Made by a program: the position numbers and the translations under genes | Notes under the pieces: model-generated | Database searches by the model: none | What the model saw: only the letters and a program-made list of their open reading frames with translations | What the model was told of the DNA's origin: nothing | Assembly (NCBI RefSeq): GCF_040802235.1 | Contig: NC_133158.1 | Span: 42,164,001-42,228,000 of the forward strand | Length of the DNA: 64,000 nt | Source of the DNA: Manis javanica | Lineage: Eukaryota > Chordata > Mammalia > Pholidota > Manidae | Direction of reading: 5' to 3' | In this document: piece by piece, positions 36,130 to 47,170 of the stretch | Layout of the letters: each line of letters begins with the position of its first letter | Numbering within the stretch: the first letter of the stretch is position 1

Positions 36130-36460
36130 CAAGGACAGGGTGGCTGGGGATATGGGTACTGTGGGTACAAGGGCAGGGTGGCTGGGGGTACAGGGGCTGT
36201 GGGCACAAGGGCAGGGTGGCTGGGGGTACAGGGGCAGGGTGGCTGGGGGCACAAGGGCAGAGTGGCTCGGGGTACAGGGACTGGGGGCACAAGGGCAGGG
36301 TGGCTGGGGGTACAGGGGCTGGGGGTACAAAGGCAGGGTGGCTGGGGGGTGCAGGGGCTGGGGGCTCAAGGGCAGGGTGGCTGGGGGTACAGGGGCTGGG
36401 GGTACAAGGGCAGGGTGGCTGGGGGGTGTGGGGGCTGGGGGCACAAAGGCAGAGCCACTG
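36130..36460. repeat. G-rich minisatellite, unit of about 38 bases
   Basis: The landmark gcagggtgg (or gcagagtgg) recurs at 36173, 36211, 36234, 36258, 36295, 36333, 36372 and 36410, with a degenerate copy near 36135 and a gcagag at 36449. Spacings are 37-39 bases except for two short units of 23 and 24. Each unit has several GGG or GGGGG runs on the plus strand. Long frames on both strands (35533-36510 plus, 35475-36290 minus) arise from the absence of stop codons in the repeat and are not genes. Confidence 0.95.
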
Positions 36461-37259
36461 GAGGTGCAGGGGCACCTCAGTCTTTTGGGGGCAGCCGTGT
36501 TGTGGTATAAACACGAGTGTTCCCCTTTCAAGCTGGCACCTGCCCCTCCTGTCCCCACCATAGCCCCAGGCTTCCTGGGGTGGGCATAAGCAATGCACGG
36601 ACCTTAGTCATGTGTACCTGGAGTGGAAGGACATCTTTTGGTCAGAATTAGCTGCGTGTTTTAGGCCATAGTCTTACTTTGACCCAAGAGAAGTAAAACA
36701 TTAGTCCAATTGGTCTAGTTTAAATCTGGTGGGTCCCTGCATGTAGGATCCACGTAGGATGTGTCCCAGCCATAACGAGCCATTTGGTGCTATCAGGAAA
36801 CCCCCGAGAAACCAAATCCAGCAGGAAGAGGAGAGGAAAGGTGAGGAAAGATGTTAGGACAAATCTATTGAGGCCTGTGGGTTGGGAAGGGAAGGGGAAA
36901 ATGAACATGTGAACAGGAGCAAGTGGAGAGGCCCCCTGTGGGTATTTACAGGTTGCTCTGGGCATTTTCCCTCCTTGCCGCGTGTTATTGCCCTGACATT
37001 GGTCAGGGCGCTGAGCTCAGCCTGGGTTTGCTGTCTCCGTCGCTGCCTGGGAGGCATGGGATGGGCAAGACCCGTCCATGGATTGGAAACCACCTTCCCA
37101 GCTCTGAGTCCTCAGAGGCTGGCTGGTGAACCGAGTGGACCTGCTGGATGCTCTGCCTGGCACAGAGAGGGTCTCAGCACCCAGACTCACATTAGCTTGG
37201 CAAGACTGAGCTGCCTTCTGCTCAGTAGCCAGCTCCCAACCCCTGGCTCTTGCTGAGAG
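36461..37259. other. Intergenic, nothing recognised
   Basis: No gene, RNA or repeat family recognised. Confidence 0.4.
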
Positions 37260-37670
37260 AGCAGGGAAATGGGACAAGGCTCAGGCCATTGTAAAATCTT
37301 CTTAGCCTGGTGAAAAAGGCTCAGCTTATGGCTTAACTTAAACTTTATGCTGTTCGCCCCCTTCTTCCAGCTCCTTAATCGGTTAGTAACTTTGTAACCA
37401 GGACAGGAGACAGACCTCCCAAGTATAAATGAACCTCTGTGGATAAAGAATGCTGAGATCCAGATCAACACAGTCACCTAATTAACTCTGTTCTTATGAC
37501 AAAACTTCAAAGGAATTATTAACCACTTGTATACATCATGCCTCATGTCAACCCCTTCCAAGAGGCCCTTTAAACCCCAAACCCTGAACCCTTAAGTGCA
37601 CCTCCACCATGAGGTCACCTGCACTCCCGTCTAGGTACTGTCTTGTCAAATAAACTTTCTGTGCAGGTGT
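37260..37670 (+). mobile_element. Possible solitary LTR, plus orientation
   Basis: A TATAAA at 37424-37429 lies about 220 bases upstream of an AATAAA at 37649-37654 ('tcaaataaactttctgtgca'). The A/C-rich body between them has the base composition of a retroviral LTR, and composition changes at both ends. I could not fix TG/CA ends or target duplications, so a non-retroviral origin is possible. Confidence 0.3.
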
Positions 37671-40600
37671 GTGAGGGGCAGGTGGGCCAAGTGTCTTCCT
37701 GAGCCTTTGGGGCCAGGATGTCTTCAGCCCAGTGAACTGCATGTCACAACGGCCCATCCTGGGGTGGCCTACACTTGGCCCCTACAGCACCAATGCCAGC
37801 AACGTGCACGCTGTGAAATGGCCAGGGTGTGTCGTGTGAATTTCACCTCAGTTTAAAAAAATCCAAATAAGGCTTTTGGGCGCAGGAGTGGCTGCACAGC
37901 CTCCGGGACCTCAGGTCCTTTGGATGGGCTTGAGGACACTTTGGGGCATGTGCACCACACCCGAAGGCCCTGGACCTTCGATTTCTCTGCACCCCTACTC
38001 AGTGCACATCTTCCCCCATAAGCCTTCTAGAAGCAGGTTGAGTCCAAATTCCAACAGATAACAGGATATTTGACTCAGGCCTCCCAGTAGAACATGAGAC
38101 GGGGCAGGGTCGCCTTGGGTGCCCACAGTAAGGAAGCAGGTGACAGAAACTTTGCAATCCCGTCAGTTTTCTCTAGGAGCCCAGATGGTCATGACGTCCA
38201 GGTGCCAGTCTGTCCTGGCCAACCTCCCAGCCCTTGCAGTCCCTCACCTAGGCTATGGCGTGGCCACTTGAACGTGTGTCCTGGAGGACGCTGGGGCCCA
38301 TTCCAAGATCAGGAAATTCTTGTCCCCACCTGGAATTTCTGCAGCAGAGCAGGGCCGCCAGCCAGCACAGCCCCATCCATGGGACCACCGTGCCCCTTGC
38401 CTGCCCGCCCTCTGCTCACTTCTCAGCACTGGAGGAGGCCCCTGCTGCCCTGGCATCTCACCTGCCATCGGCTCAGCTGGAAAGGGCTCTCCATCCAGTG
38501 CTGGTCACTGCCAGTTGGCTTGCAGTGACTTTCAAAGGCAACACCCTTGACCTGTCATGGGGTTGGGTGGTTCAGTGACCCACCAGGTTCACAGTCGGGC
38601 TGCATGTCTGTCATGGGTGCTCCTTTGTTTCTGCGGAGATTGACAGGGTCTGGCTCCCAGTCCGGACGGCGCTTCCCGCTGAAGGTCTCTGCCGTGCTCA
38701 GAGCCTCTGCTTTGTAAGGATGCAGCATCAGGTCCCGTGTCAGTCAGCATCCCTCTGCAGTGGCTAGGGACAGGCCCGGGGATGGGCACAGGCCCAGCAG
38801 CCCTTAACCCTGACTTTCTCTGAAGCATGTCAGAAAGGATGAGCCTCCAGGTGACAGTGACACCAAGCTGGCTGGTGCAAGGCTAACCCACAGGCATTGG
38901 CCAGCTGGGTCAGGAGGCGTGGCCGCGCAGCCTGGGGGAGGCGCTACAGGGTGAGATACAGATGCACACGTTCTTTCAGGGGCAGGGGCTTCTGGAGCAC
39001 ATGGGCGCAGGGCCCCCAGGGAACCTGAAGTGGCTCATTACATGGAGGGCACCCCCAGGGGAAGGGAGGCCATGTGGACCTGCTCCCATTTCCACTCTGG
39101 CCCCACGTCAAAGACAGGGTGAGGACCAGACTCCATCCGCCTGGGCGGAGCATTGTTTTCCTGTGTCAGCAGGGCCAGCCTCAGGGGCACTGGCTGTGGC
39201 AGTCACGCAGCAGCTTGTGCTCAAGGCCCCTGTGCTGTGGGCTAAATGCGCTGCAGTTGCCATGTTGAAATTCTGGGGGATGCTCTTTCTTCACTCGTGG
39301 TTTGTCAGTGAAGGAGGCGGGATGGAAGAGCAGGTACAGGGGACTGAAGCTTTGGCTCCCTGCTGTCCAGCCTCCTGCAACAGAAAGAAGGAAAATGCTT
39401 TGCATTTCAGTACCCTGAACAGCACCTCTCCCCTGCTTTTTGAACCAGGGGCCGGAATTGGAGAAGCAGAGCGTATGGCTGGGCCACTACAGGAGACCTG
39501 TTTGCATGCCTGAGGTGGGCAGACCCAGGGGTGCCCTGGCAGGCAGGCTGGCATGGCTCCTTGGGGACACTCCATGGGACATGTGGCATGAACAGGTCAC
39601 AGCGGCCCCTGCATACCGATGGCCCTGCAGCACCCCGGCCCCCTTCACTGCTGTCCCACTACATGGCCCTGCAGCACCTCCGTGCCCTCTCTCCCTCCTC
39701 CTCAGGGCGGCACGGGGTGGCTGCCAGTCTCTGAGCTGCTACTGCTCACTGCAAGATATGCCGAGGCTAGAGTAGGCATTTACAGACTTCCATAGCAGCT
39801 CAGCAGCATTTTATGTCTTTTGAATCTAACAGTAAAAAATTAGGACTTGTTTTACCACTTCACTTTTTCTAGCAATTTCTTTTTATTGGACTTCATCGGC
39901 GCGTGACTGGAGGGGAGTTCTGGGTTTTGACGTGGAGCTTCCAGGAGGCTTTTCTTTCCTTCAGGATTGGAGGCCGAGTCCTCTGTCTCAGCATCACCAC
40001 CATCACCGAGCTTGCATGTCAGTCACCCTGGGTACTTTGTGGGGATCTGAATGGGGAAGGCTCAGCGACATATAAATTCATGGAAGGCAGTCACATTTCC
40101 ATATGAATGCATGCCCGCCCCATAACTGGCCCTTTGCAGAGGAGATCATCTCCGCTATTGCTCAGGATGAAATGAAGATGTATATTTATTTTGAAATCAC
40201 ACACTTTTCTCTTTAAAAGATCATGATAAAATCTTCCATTCACGGGTCAAGAGTGTGTTACAGCTAAACTGCTTTAAAAAATAGCCATGTGAACTCATTT
40301 TCAAAAAGGCCTGACTCTCCATCTTGGGAGGCACCGTAGGGCTCAGTGAGAGAGCTTCCTCCATGGGGTATGGAAACCACCTTCAATGCTTTAGTCCCAA
40401 GTTGGGGGCAAACAGTAATCACCCCCTAAACGCTTCCTGTTGTTGAACCCCCAACAGTCAGCAGCTATCCTCCAGGGCAGGGCAAAAACAAAGTGGGTCT
40501 ACATCGGAGCTCACCCCACATTTACATCATTCAGGCCCAGGCAGAACAATGGGGGCTGGGCAGGGAGGGGCACTCACAGCTGAGGGCAGGAGGGGAGAAT

Positions 40601-41094
40601 AAGGAGCGGCCTGGGTGAGCAGGCTCAGGGGCAGGAGGAAGCACAGGGGAAAGGAACCCAGGAGACACGTGGGCGAGACAAGTGTAACTCTGGTTGTGAA
40701 AACAAGCAGGCCTGTCTTGTGAGGACAGTTGCCATTCTAAAGCCCCCGGTCTGGCCGCCTCTGGCAAGCGTGGTGCAGGGGCCCCATGGGAAGGAAGTTG
40801 CTTGGTGTCCTCCTGACCTTGCATGCCAGCTGCCCTCTGCACTGAGTTTAGAAAATATCCAGATACTGTGTTTGCTGGGCCGGCTTCTGTGCTAACCAGG
40901 GATTGCCCCTGAGCAGGGTGGCCCCTTCTCTGTTGGCAATGGTCTCAGCTTCCAGCTGCAACCCCCCTTCCCTGCCCACCACCCTCACCCCACGTCCAGC
41001 CCTGAGGACACCAAGAACACGCAGCTCTATTTGGAAGTTTTCTCTTTTTTAACATAACAGAAAGGTGAGCAGAAATAATCAACATTCTGCTTGA
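37671..41094. other. Intergenic DNA downstream of SLC37A1
   Basis: No gene or named repeat recognised. 'atggccctgcagcacc' occurs twice, near 39619 and 39663. The minus-strand TTTATT-type signals in this stretch are not clearly part of the SLC37A1 3'UTR. Confidence 0.35.
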
Positions 41095-42026
41095 GTTTTT
41101 TAAAAAAACATTTTATTTCAAAGGGTGGATATGTACTTTGCTAGGCAACACCCAGAAAACAAGTGGCCAGAGAACCATTGGAATTTGTCTTAATAAATAA
41201 CAAAATGCCATTTGTTTCTTAAACTTCTGTAACAGTACACATTTTAAATAAATAAGTCCACTCTGTAGCTGAAGACAGTTCTAGGCATCTGGCGTGTCAT
41301 GGAGAGAAGGAGACCACTTGACTGGAGGCCAGTTCACTCCCAGCCCCACTTCCTGGGCCCCACAGCGGCCTGCGGGGGCTGGGATGGCAGCCCCCTCCAG
41401 GCCGCTGTGGGGCTGGCGCTCAGGGCCTCTGACCCAAGCAGGTCTAGGCGGCGTCACGGCTGGTCACTTCCTGACAATCAGCTTCTAGGTCCGTTCAGAG
41501 GGAGGAGGAGCTGGCAGCGTCCTTGGGTGAGGTGGCGGCTCTAGGACTTTTCTTGGTCCTGATCCGCTTGTCTGGTTTCTTCTGCCCTTTCAGAGGCTGT
41601 GGCATCCTGTCTTCCATGCAGCACACCCAGGTGTCCCCAGGAGTCTTGCTGGCGAGCTCAGCCTGCTAGAACATTCTCTGCTGAAATTCCTGAGGGAGAC
41701 CGAGGCTCCTCCGAGCACCATGCATGGCCCCCAGAGCAGCTGCCGGGGGGTCTGCCAGGCTCCTGACTGCCAGGGCCGTCTCGTCTGGGCTCAGCAGCAG
41801 CAGCAGCAGACAGTGCGTCTCGCCAACTTTCTCACTGTATCCCAAGCTCCATGGCTCGTCTAAAATCGTACCAGAATTCTGGAGGTGGCTTTGTGTCTTT
41901 TCCAGGTGTGTGTGCAAAAGGCAAGGGTAAATTATTCTTTTCAACACAGGATCCTTTACTTGAATTTTTCCTTGAAAGACAGTTTGTGAAGGACAGGCCC
42001 AGCCTCCCTCCATGGGACTTGAGGGG
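41095..42026 (-). other. SLC37A1: SLC37A1 3' untranslated region
   Basis: Follows the stop codon at 42029-42027. The first AATAAA on the minus strand is at 41117-41112, giving a 3'UTR of about 0.93 kb. The exact cleavage site is a guess. It contains a (CAG)6-like tract at 41792-41809 (plus-strand orientation). Confidence 0.6.
41112..41117 (-). terminator. SLC37A1: Polyadenylation signal AATAAA of SLC37A1
   Basis: TTTATT on the plus strand. It is the first canonical hexamer I see downstream of the SLC37A1 stop codon. Confidence 0.5.
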
Positions 42027-42042
42027 TCAGTGTTCCTTAAAC
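42027..42042 (-). CDS. SLC37A1: SLC37A1 terminal coding segment (last 4 residues)
   Basis: After the acceptor 'ttatcctcttccag', the exon supplies G to complete the proline codon left by the previous exon (CC|G), then TTT AAG GAA CAC TGA: Phe-Lys-Glu-His-stop. Human SLC37A1 ends FKEQ as I recall it, so only the last residue differs. The coding part is only 16 bases and is invisible to frame searches. Confidence 0.85.
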
Positions 42043-42541
42043 CTGGAAGAGGATAAAAGAGCAGCTGTTACATAGCTGGCGATGGCCAAGGACAGATGCT
42101 GGGTTCATGCCCCGTGCATAAGCCCCACAGCAGTCAGCTTCTCACCACCTCTGCTGGGGTGTTCCAGAGGCCCACTGGGAGGTGGGCAGTCCCACCCCAC
42201 CCCACAGCCTTCTGGGGATGCAGGGGAGCGAAGAGGAAGACAGGAGGGGGAGCAGAGGCCCAGGCTGAGCTCCTGCAGCTGCTCTCTGTGTCAGAAAGCT
42301 GCCGCTCAGAGGGAACAAAGCCGGCAATTTCCCCTCACATCTCCTCACTCAGATTCTGAGGAGAGATTTCCAGGATCACATTCACACCAAGGTGTTTATT
42401 AGGAAAGGAAAAATGAGGCTGAACGAGACGTGCAATGAAAGGGACAGCTGGTGAACTTGCTTTCTTTTAGGAAGCACCAGGTGCGGGAGGCAGATAAGCC
42501 AGAACGGTCTGCAGCTGCGCTCAGACTGTGGGGGCACTTAC
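42043..42541 (-). other. SLC37A1: SLC37A1 last intron
   Basis: Donor CC|GTAAGTG at 42541, acceptor cttccag| at 42043. If it is not removed, the reading frame stops at once (CCG TAA). No repeat was recognised inside. Confidence 0.8.
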
Positions 42542-42606
42542 GGCATTTGGTCCCCCGTCGCTGACCCCGGGCAGCTCAGCTCCCTGTGTATGAGGCGGAT
42601 CAGGAA
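42542..42606 (-). CDS. SLC37A1: SLC37A1 exon, end of TM12 and C-terminal tail
   Basis: Starts in phase 0 after 'ttgggtgcag' and encodes FLIRLIHRELSCPGSATGDQ-M plus two bases of the next proline codon (21 codons + 2). It closes TM12 and begins the polar cytoplasmic tail. The donor is gtaagtg, a strong site. Confidence 0.92.
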
Positions 42607-44094
42607 CTGCACCCAAAACAAAGTTGAGACCACCTTTAACTGCCGGCAGAGGCTGAGCAGACTGGGCCTCCCCGTGGGCCGCAGCCCCACACATGTGCGG
42701 CTGCTCACCCTGGTTGGCGCTGGGCTCATCTGTGCCTGTGGCTCAGCAAACCCCATACTAGGGCGTCGGAGTGGAAAGACTTTCTCATCAGGACAAAAAG
42801 GCTTAGGGGCCTGAAGCTGCACAGCAGGGGCCTGCGGCCTGGTCCCAGGGCCGGTCAGCGCTTACCTAGTCCAACAAGCCACCTCTGGGCACCCGCTCCT
42901 AGAAAAAAGGTTGCTGGACAGAGTTCTGCCTGAGTGACTTCTGGATTAAAGGGAGTCTAAAATAAAGTGACTCCAATCATAAAAATGTCCACATTGGATA
43001 GAGAGACACAAGAGACTAGGTGGCCTACAATCCCGGTGACACTAGGGAGGGGCTCTAACAGCCAGGGGAGTATCCTCGGGCCTTAGGCAGGCGGGAAGAG
43101 CTATGCTTTATCAGGAGGCTTCTCCGAGAGCCTCACCCCAGGACCCAGAGATTCCTGCCCACCCCCTGCCCCCGCTGCCTCCACAGCTGCCGTCAGTGAC
43201 CCACGGCCATTCCTGCTCCATGCCCGGGGTCCCCATCTCCTTCCCTCCCCATCCCTCTACTGCCCTCAGGGCTGAGCCAGTTGACCACCCACACTGGTGA
43301 CCTAGCGCAGGCCAGGCTGCTGGCTCTGTATGTGGCTGTGACCCTGGTCTTTCCGCCAACGTGACAGCAGCCCCACAGAGGATCCCCCCACCCCTGAACA
43401 GTGTGCAGTGAAGCAGGGTCCTGGGGCAAGTCCTCCTACAGAGAAAGTGTGACCCAGCTGCATGGCTTGGCCCCCTGAGAGTTTACACAGTTGTGGTGGT
43501 GAAGCCTGGGTGGGAACCTGTTGGGTGCCAAACACCGCACTGGCGGCAATAGTAATGTTTGCTGGGCGAGCGGATCACCGGGAATTTGAACCTGTACCCC
43601 CAATAACCAGCATTGGCCCCACCAGCTTTGGGCTGGGAGCTTATCCACAAGGTCCACCATGCCCAGTGCGTGCAGAGTGTTAATAAGAAGAGCCTATGAT
43701 TGCAACACGCGGGTCATTAAGAGAATGGAAACGAGGAAGAAACGAACAAGTGTCACATGCAGGCACGGAATAAACTGTCACTAGTGGCAACAGTTCTGAA
43801 GGACAAAGGGCACGCTCTGGCGCGACCGCAGTGCTGGGTGCCCGGGTGAGTGCGGAGGCCTCCCCGCATGGAGAGCCGCATGACAGCGGGCCACCCTGCT
43901 GGGGTCACGCACTGCAGCCAGCCCCGTGAGCACCCTGGGTCTGCGGGTCCGGCCGCCTGGAGGCGTGTCCGCCGGGCGCTTAGGCCCCTGCTGGCGGGGC
44001 TGCTCTGCTGCTGGCTGCCCACTCTGCCCGCCGATGCCTTTGGCTCTTGGTGTCCCTCTTCTGACCCAGCCAGCCCAGCTTTCTTTTGGGTATT

Positions 44095-44260
44095 ATTTGC
44101 CTATTAGATATTTTTACTTCCTTTGATTTTGGTCCTGAATTCTACATATCAGGTGTGTTTTCTGTAAATAACAGTCTGGATTTTTAAGGCCAGCCTACAG
44201 TCTGCTGTTAACTGGTGAGTTTAGTCCATTTACAATTGTTTGGACCATGTTGCAGTTTCC
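44095..44260 (-). mobile_element. Old L1 fragment, antisense
   Basis: 'ctgaattctacatatcaggt', 'gtctgctgttaactggtgag' and 'tttagtccatttacaattg' are antisense L1 ORF2 words. Same orientation as the host gene. Confidence 0.45.
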
Positions 44261-45999
44261 CCCCCAGGCTGCAGCCACCACTCGTTGTCTCCATAAGTCC
44301 GCAGCTGTTTTCTCTCCATCCACTGCTCCTGTGCCTGTCCCCGCAGCCCCGTCCGGAGTTCCTCGTGGACGCCGGACCACCCCTTTTGGCCCTCCTTCTG
44401 TGTTTAACCTCTCTTCCCTAGCAGCCATCTTTCTGTGCTGCACCTTGGTGGTTCCTTATGTTTGCAACCCCCAGCCCTGTCCTGCTCCTTTCTCACAATT
44501 TCAGCCCCCTCTCTGACATGGCTGCTGATGTAAGTTATGTTTGTGTTTGCGGTATCTGGTGATCCTTTCAGCCGTAGCTGTGCGGGCGCACTCCTGCCAC
44601 ACCTGTCCCTCCACCGCAGGGCACTGTTCTTCGAGTCTGGGTGGTGGGCTCACCTGAAGTAGGTGTCAGCTGTGCAAAGCCCATGTAGGTCTGTCCCTTG
44701 CAAATGGTTTAGATTTGCTTCTGCCTAAGACCAGGCATATCACCATTCCAGGACCACATTTACCCAGTTTTTAAAAACATATTATGTATACTTAAATAAT
44801 ATAAGTTAAATTTAAGCTTATTGCAGGCACGTCCAGGGCTCAGAATTCCCAGGGTGGATTCCCCCCTGCCCATCAGTCAGCTGGTGAAGTGGACCTGGAG
44901 GCCCTGCCTTCTTGGGCAAATGCCATGTAGTGTATTTCGTGGCAGCCCTTTTGTGCAAGTACAGCCTCTGCGGGTCCCAGCCTAATGGAGCTCCACTTCC
45001 AGCTCCCCATCTTGTGGGGGCCATCCACTGTGGCCCCCCTTTCTGATTGGGCATAACCACCCAGCCCCTCGGTTCCCGAGACGGACAACTGGCCGCTGCA
45101 GTGTCAGCCTGAGGACGTACTCATGTTGGTTCTATGTCTCGGGGGCCGGGGGATGCCCGGCCTGCCTTAGGGGCTTAGCTGTGCGTTGGAAAGGAAGTTC
45201 AATGTATATTTCCCGGCATTTCTGAAGTAGAAGAGTTTCAGAACTTAAGAAGCCACAGTGAGGGAAGTTTCACTGCTACCGAGTGGAAATGATCTGATAT
45301 TTAACTAAAACCCTCAGGCACTTAAAAAACCAAAGCATCTCAGGAATAGCCTTTTAAAACCTAACAGGCTCACGGGTTGAGGGTAGGTATTTGATCCTGT
45401 ACGAAATGTGGTGCAGCTGTGCTTAGGGCTCTCTGGAATTAAATATAACTTCCACTTAATTGATGGAGTTAATATTTCCAGATTCTTTAACTCATGTCTT
45501 AAGAACAACTTCAGGTTTTTTGGGGGGAAATGAGAGGAGCCTCGGGGCTTCAGGTATGGGTGTGCCGTGCTCAGAGGCAGTGAGGGTGGCTGCATGGAGG
45601 CCGCGTGCGCAGGTGTCTGCCGTACGGCCCTGACTGTGGCCTGTCTTCTCCAGCCTGAAGACCTCAACTCTCAGTGCAAGAGGGATAGGGAGCCGAGCCA
45701 GAGAACAGGGGCAGAAAGCAGAATGCTCAGAGCTCCCTCCTCCACCCCCTCCACTGCCCAGCGCTGTGCCAGCTGCCCTCCATCCCCTCCTGTGCAGGCT
45801 GCCCTCTGTCCCCTCCACTGCTGGGCTCCTGTACGGGCAGCCACTGCCTCCCTTCTCCCTTCTATCCCTTTGGGCACAGGGTGTCAGGTGCCTCCCAGGT
45901 GACTGTTGGAAGCAGGAGGGGTTCCAGGCCAATGAGGGCCACGGTCTTGTTGCAACACTTCCCAATTTCCACCACAATCCTTTGTTGGGTGCCATTATT

Positions 46000-46110
46000 A
46001 TGGCCACTTAAAAATACGGAAGCTGCAGGACAGAGGCTCAGGAACTGCCCTGGTGCACGCACACCTGACAGTTCACAGGGCCAGGACCCAAAGCTGGGAG
46101 CCCTGCTCCC
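46000..46110 (-). mobile_element. MIR fragment, antisense
   Basis: 'aaaatacggaagctgcagga' + 'cagaggctcaggaactgccc' and 'gggccaggacccaaagctgg' resemble the antisense MIR core, degraded. Confidence 0.5.
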
Positions 46111-46350
46111 TGCCTCTCTGCCAACCTGCCTGAAACTGCAGGGCACCAGACTCTGGGCCTGCTTCTGCTTCTGACGTTTGTTTAAACCAGAAAGAGAAAG
46201 GGCCTTGGGCCATGATCACTTGGGGAAGCTGGCACATTACAGGTCCAACCTCCCTGAGAACTGCAGGAGCCCACAGAAGCGAGCAGAGGAGGGCTGGAGG
46301 GCGCAGTGTTTGGTCAACAGCCACAGAGATGGACCAATAGGAGGACTTAC

Positions 46351-46448
46351 CAATAAGGCACAGGCATCTGCGAACATCAACATGTAGAACACATTGTTCC
46401 ATCCAGATGGGGAGATGAGCCCAGCCAGCAAAGGGCCCAGGGCTGCTC
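46351..46448 (-). CDS. SLC37A1: SLC37A1 exon, TM11 end to TM12
   Basis: Acceptor 'cttcatttcag', donor 'gtaagtcc'. GA completes the glycine codon begun by the previous exon (G|GA), then 32 codons: AALGPLLAGLISPSGWNNVF followed by YMLMFADACALL, ending in phase 0. It carries the end of TM11, a short lumenal turn (SPSGWNN) and most of TM12. Confidence 0.97.
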
Positions 46449-46559
46449 CTGAAATGAAGCAGGGGACACGCATGGTGCTGTGTGAGGACGGCTCTGGCAT
46501 GTGACTGTCTAAAATACCCAAGCCCGATAAATACACAGAACACCACTCAACACCTCACT

Positions 46560-47170
46560 CATGATTAAAGAGGCCACATTAAGACAGTAAAACCTCATTC
46601 TCACCCATCAGAGTGATAAGGGGCGAGAGGATTTGTATTACTCAGCATGGCGGGGGTGTGAGTGGCACCTTTTTATGGAAGCAAATAAAAAAACATGCAT
46701 TGACATCAAAATGTTCGTTCTTTTGATCCAATAATCCTATTTAAAAATTTATTAAGAAATCAATCTAATACACAATCTTAGATACTCTTATGTTATAAGA
46801 ATATCATTTGGTGAAACAAGAATAAGGCTTGGTGAAACACGAAACTGTGTCAATGTTTATTTCCTGATTCTGATAATTGTGCTGTGGTGACATCAGGGAA
46901 TTCCTTGTGTTTAGGGAACACATACTGAATTCAGAGTTATCGGTAGAAGGGCAGCATGTCCCAATTTACTTTTAAGTGATTTGGGAAAAAGTATGCACAT
47001 GTATATTCCTAAGTCTGCATGTATGCGTGTGTATGTGTACACGTGAGTGCATGCGTGTGCATGTGGGGGAGTGAGAGGGGAATGATAAAGCAAATGTAGT
47101 AAATGTGAATTACTTGTACTATTTTTGTAACTTCTCTAAGTCTGAAATCATGTCAAAATAATTTTAAAAA
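46560..47170 (+). mobile_element. Ancient L1-like fragment
   Basis: AT-rich sequence with words such as 'tcatgtcaaaataattttaa' and 'tttgatccaataatcctatt' typical of the 3' part of old L1 copies. Family uncertain. Confidence 0.4.
47016..47064. repeat. GT/CA/TA alternating tract
   Basis: Mostly alternating purine-pyrimidine steps, for example gtatgcgtgtgtatgtgtac and gcatgcgtgtgcatgtg. Confidence 0.6.

Larger units (their letters stand above)
42607..46350 (-). other. SLC37A1: SLC37A1 intron of 3.7 kb
   Basis: Contains an old antisense L1 fragment at about 44095-44260 and an antisense MIR fragment at about 46000-46110. Nothing else can be named. The 171-codon minus-strand frame at 45492-46007 has no supporting features. 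Confidence 0.7.

Noticed and set aside
36130-36460. Possible CRISPR-like array
   Set aside because: The units are contiguous, without unique spacers, and the context is a mammalian chromosome. It is a minisatellite.
35475-36510. Overlapping long frames of 325 (plus) and 271 (minus) codons
   Set aside because: They coincide with the G-rich minisatellite and its flank, where stop codons are absent in several frames. The translated products are low-complexity repeats.
1-41094. Expected neighbour PDE9A on the minus strand
   Set aside because: I looked for phosphodiesterase exon signatures and a CpG-island first exon and found none. The gene, if in the same order as in human, probably begins left of this window.
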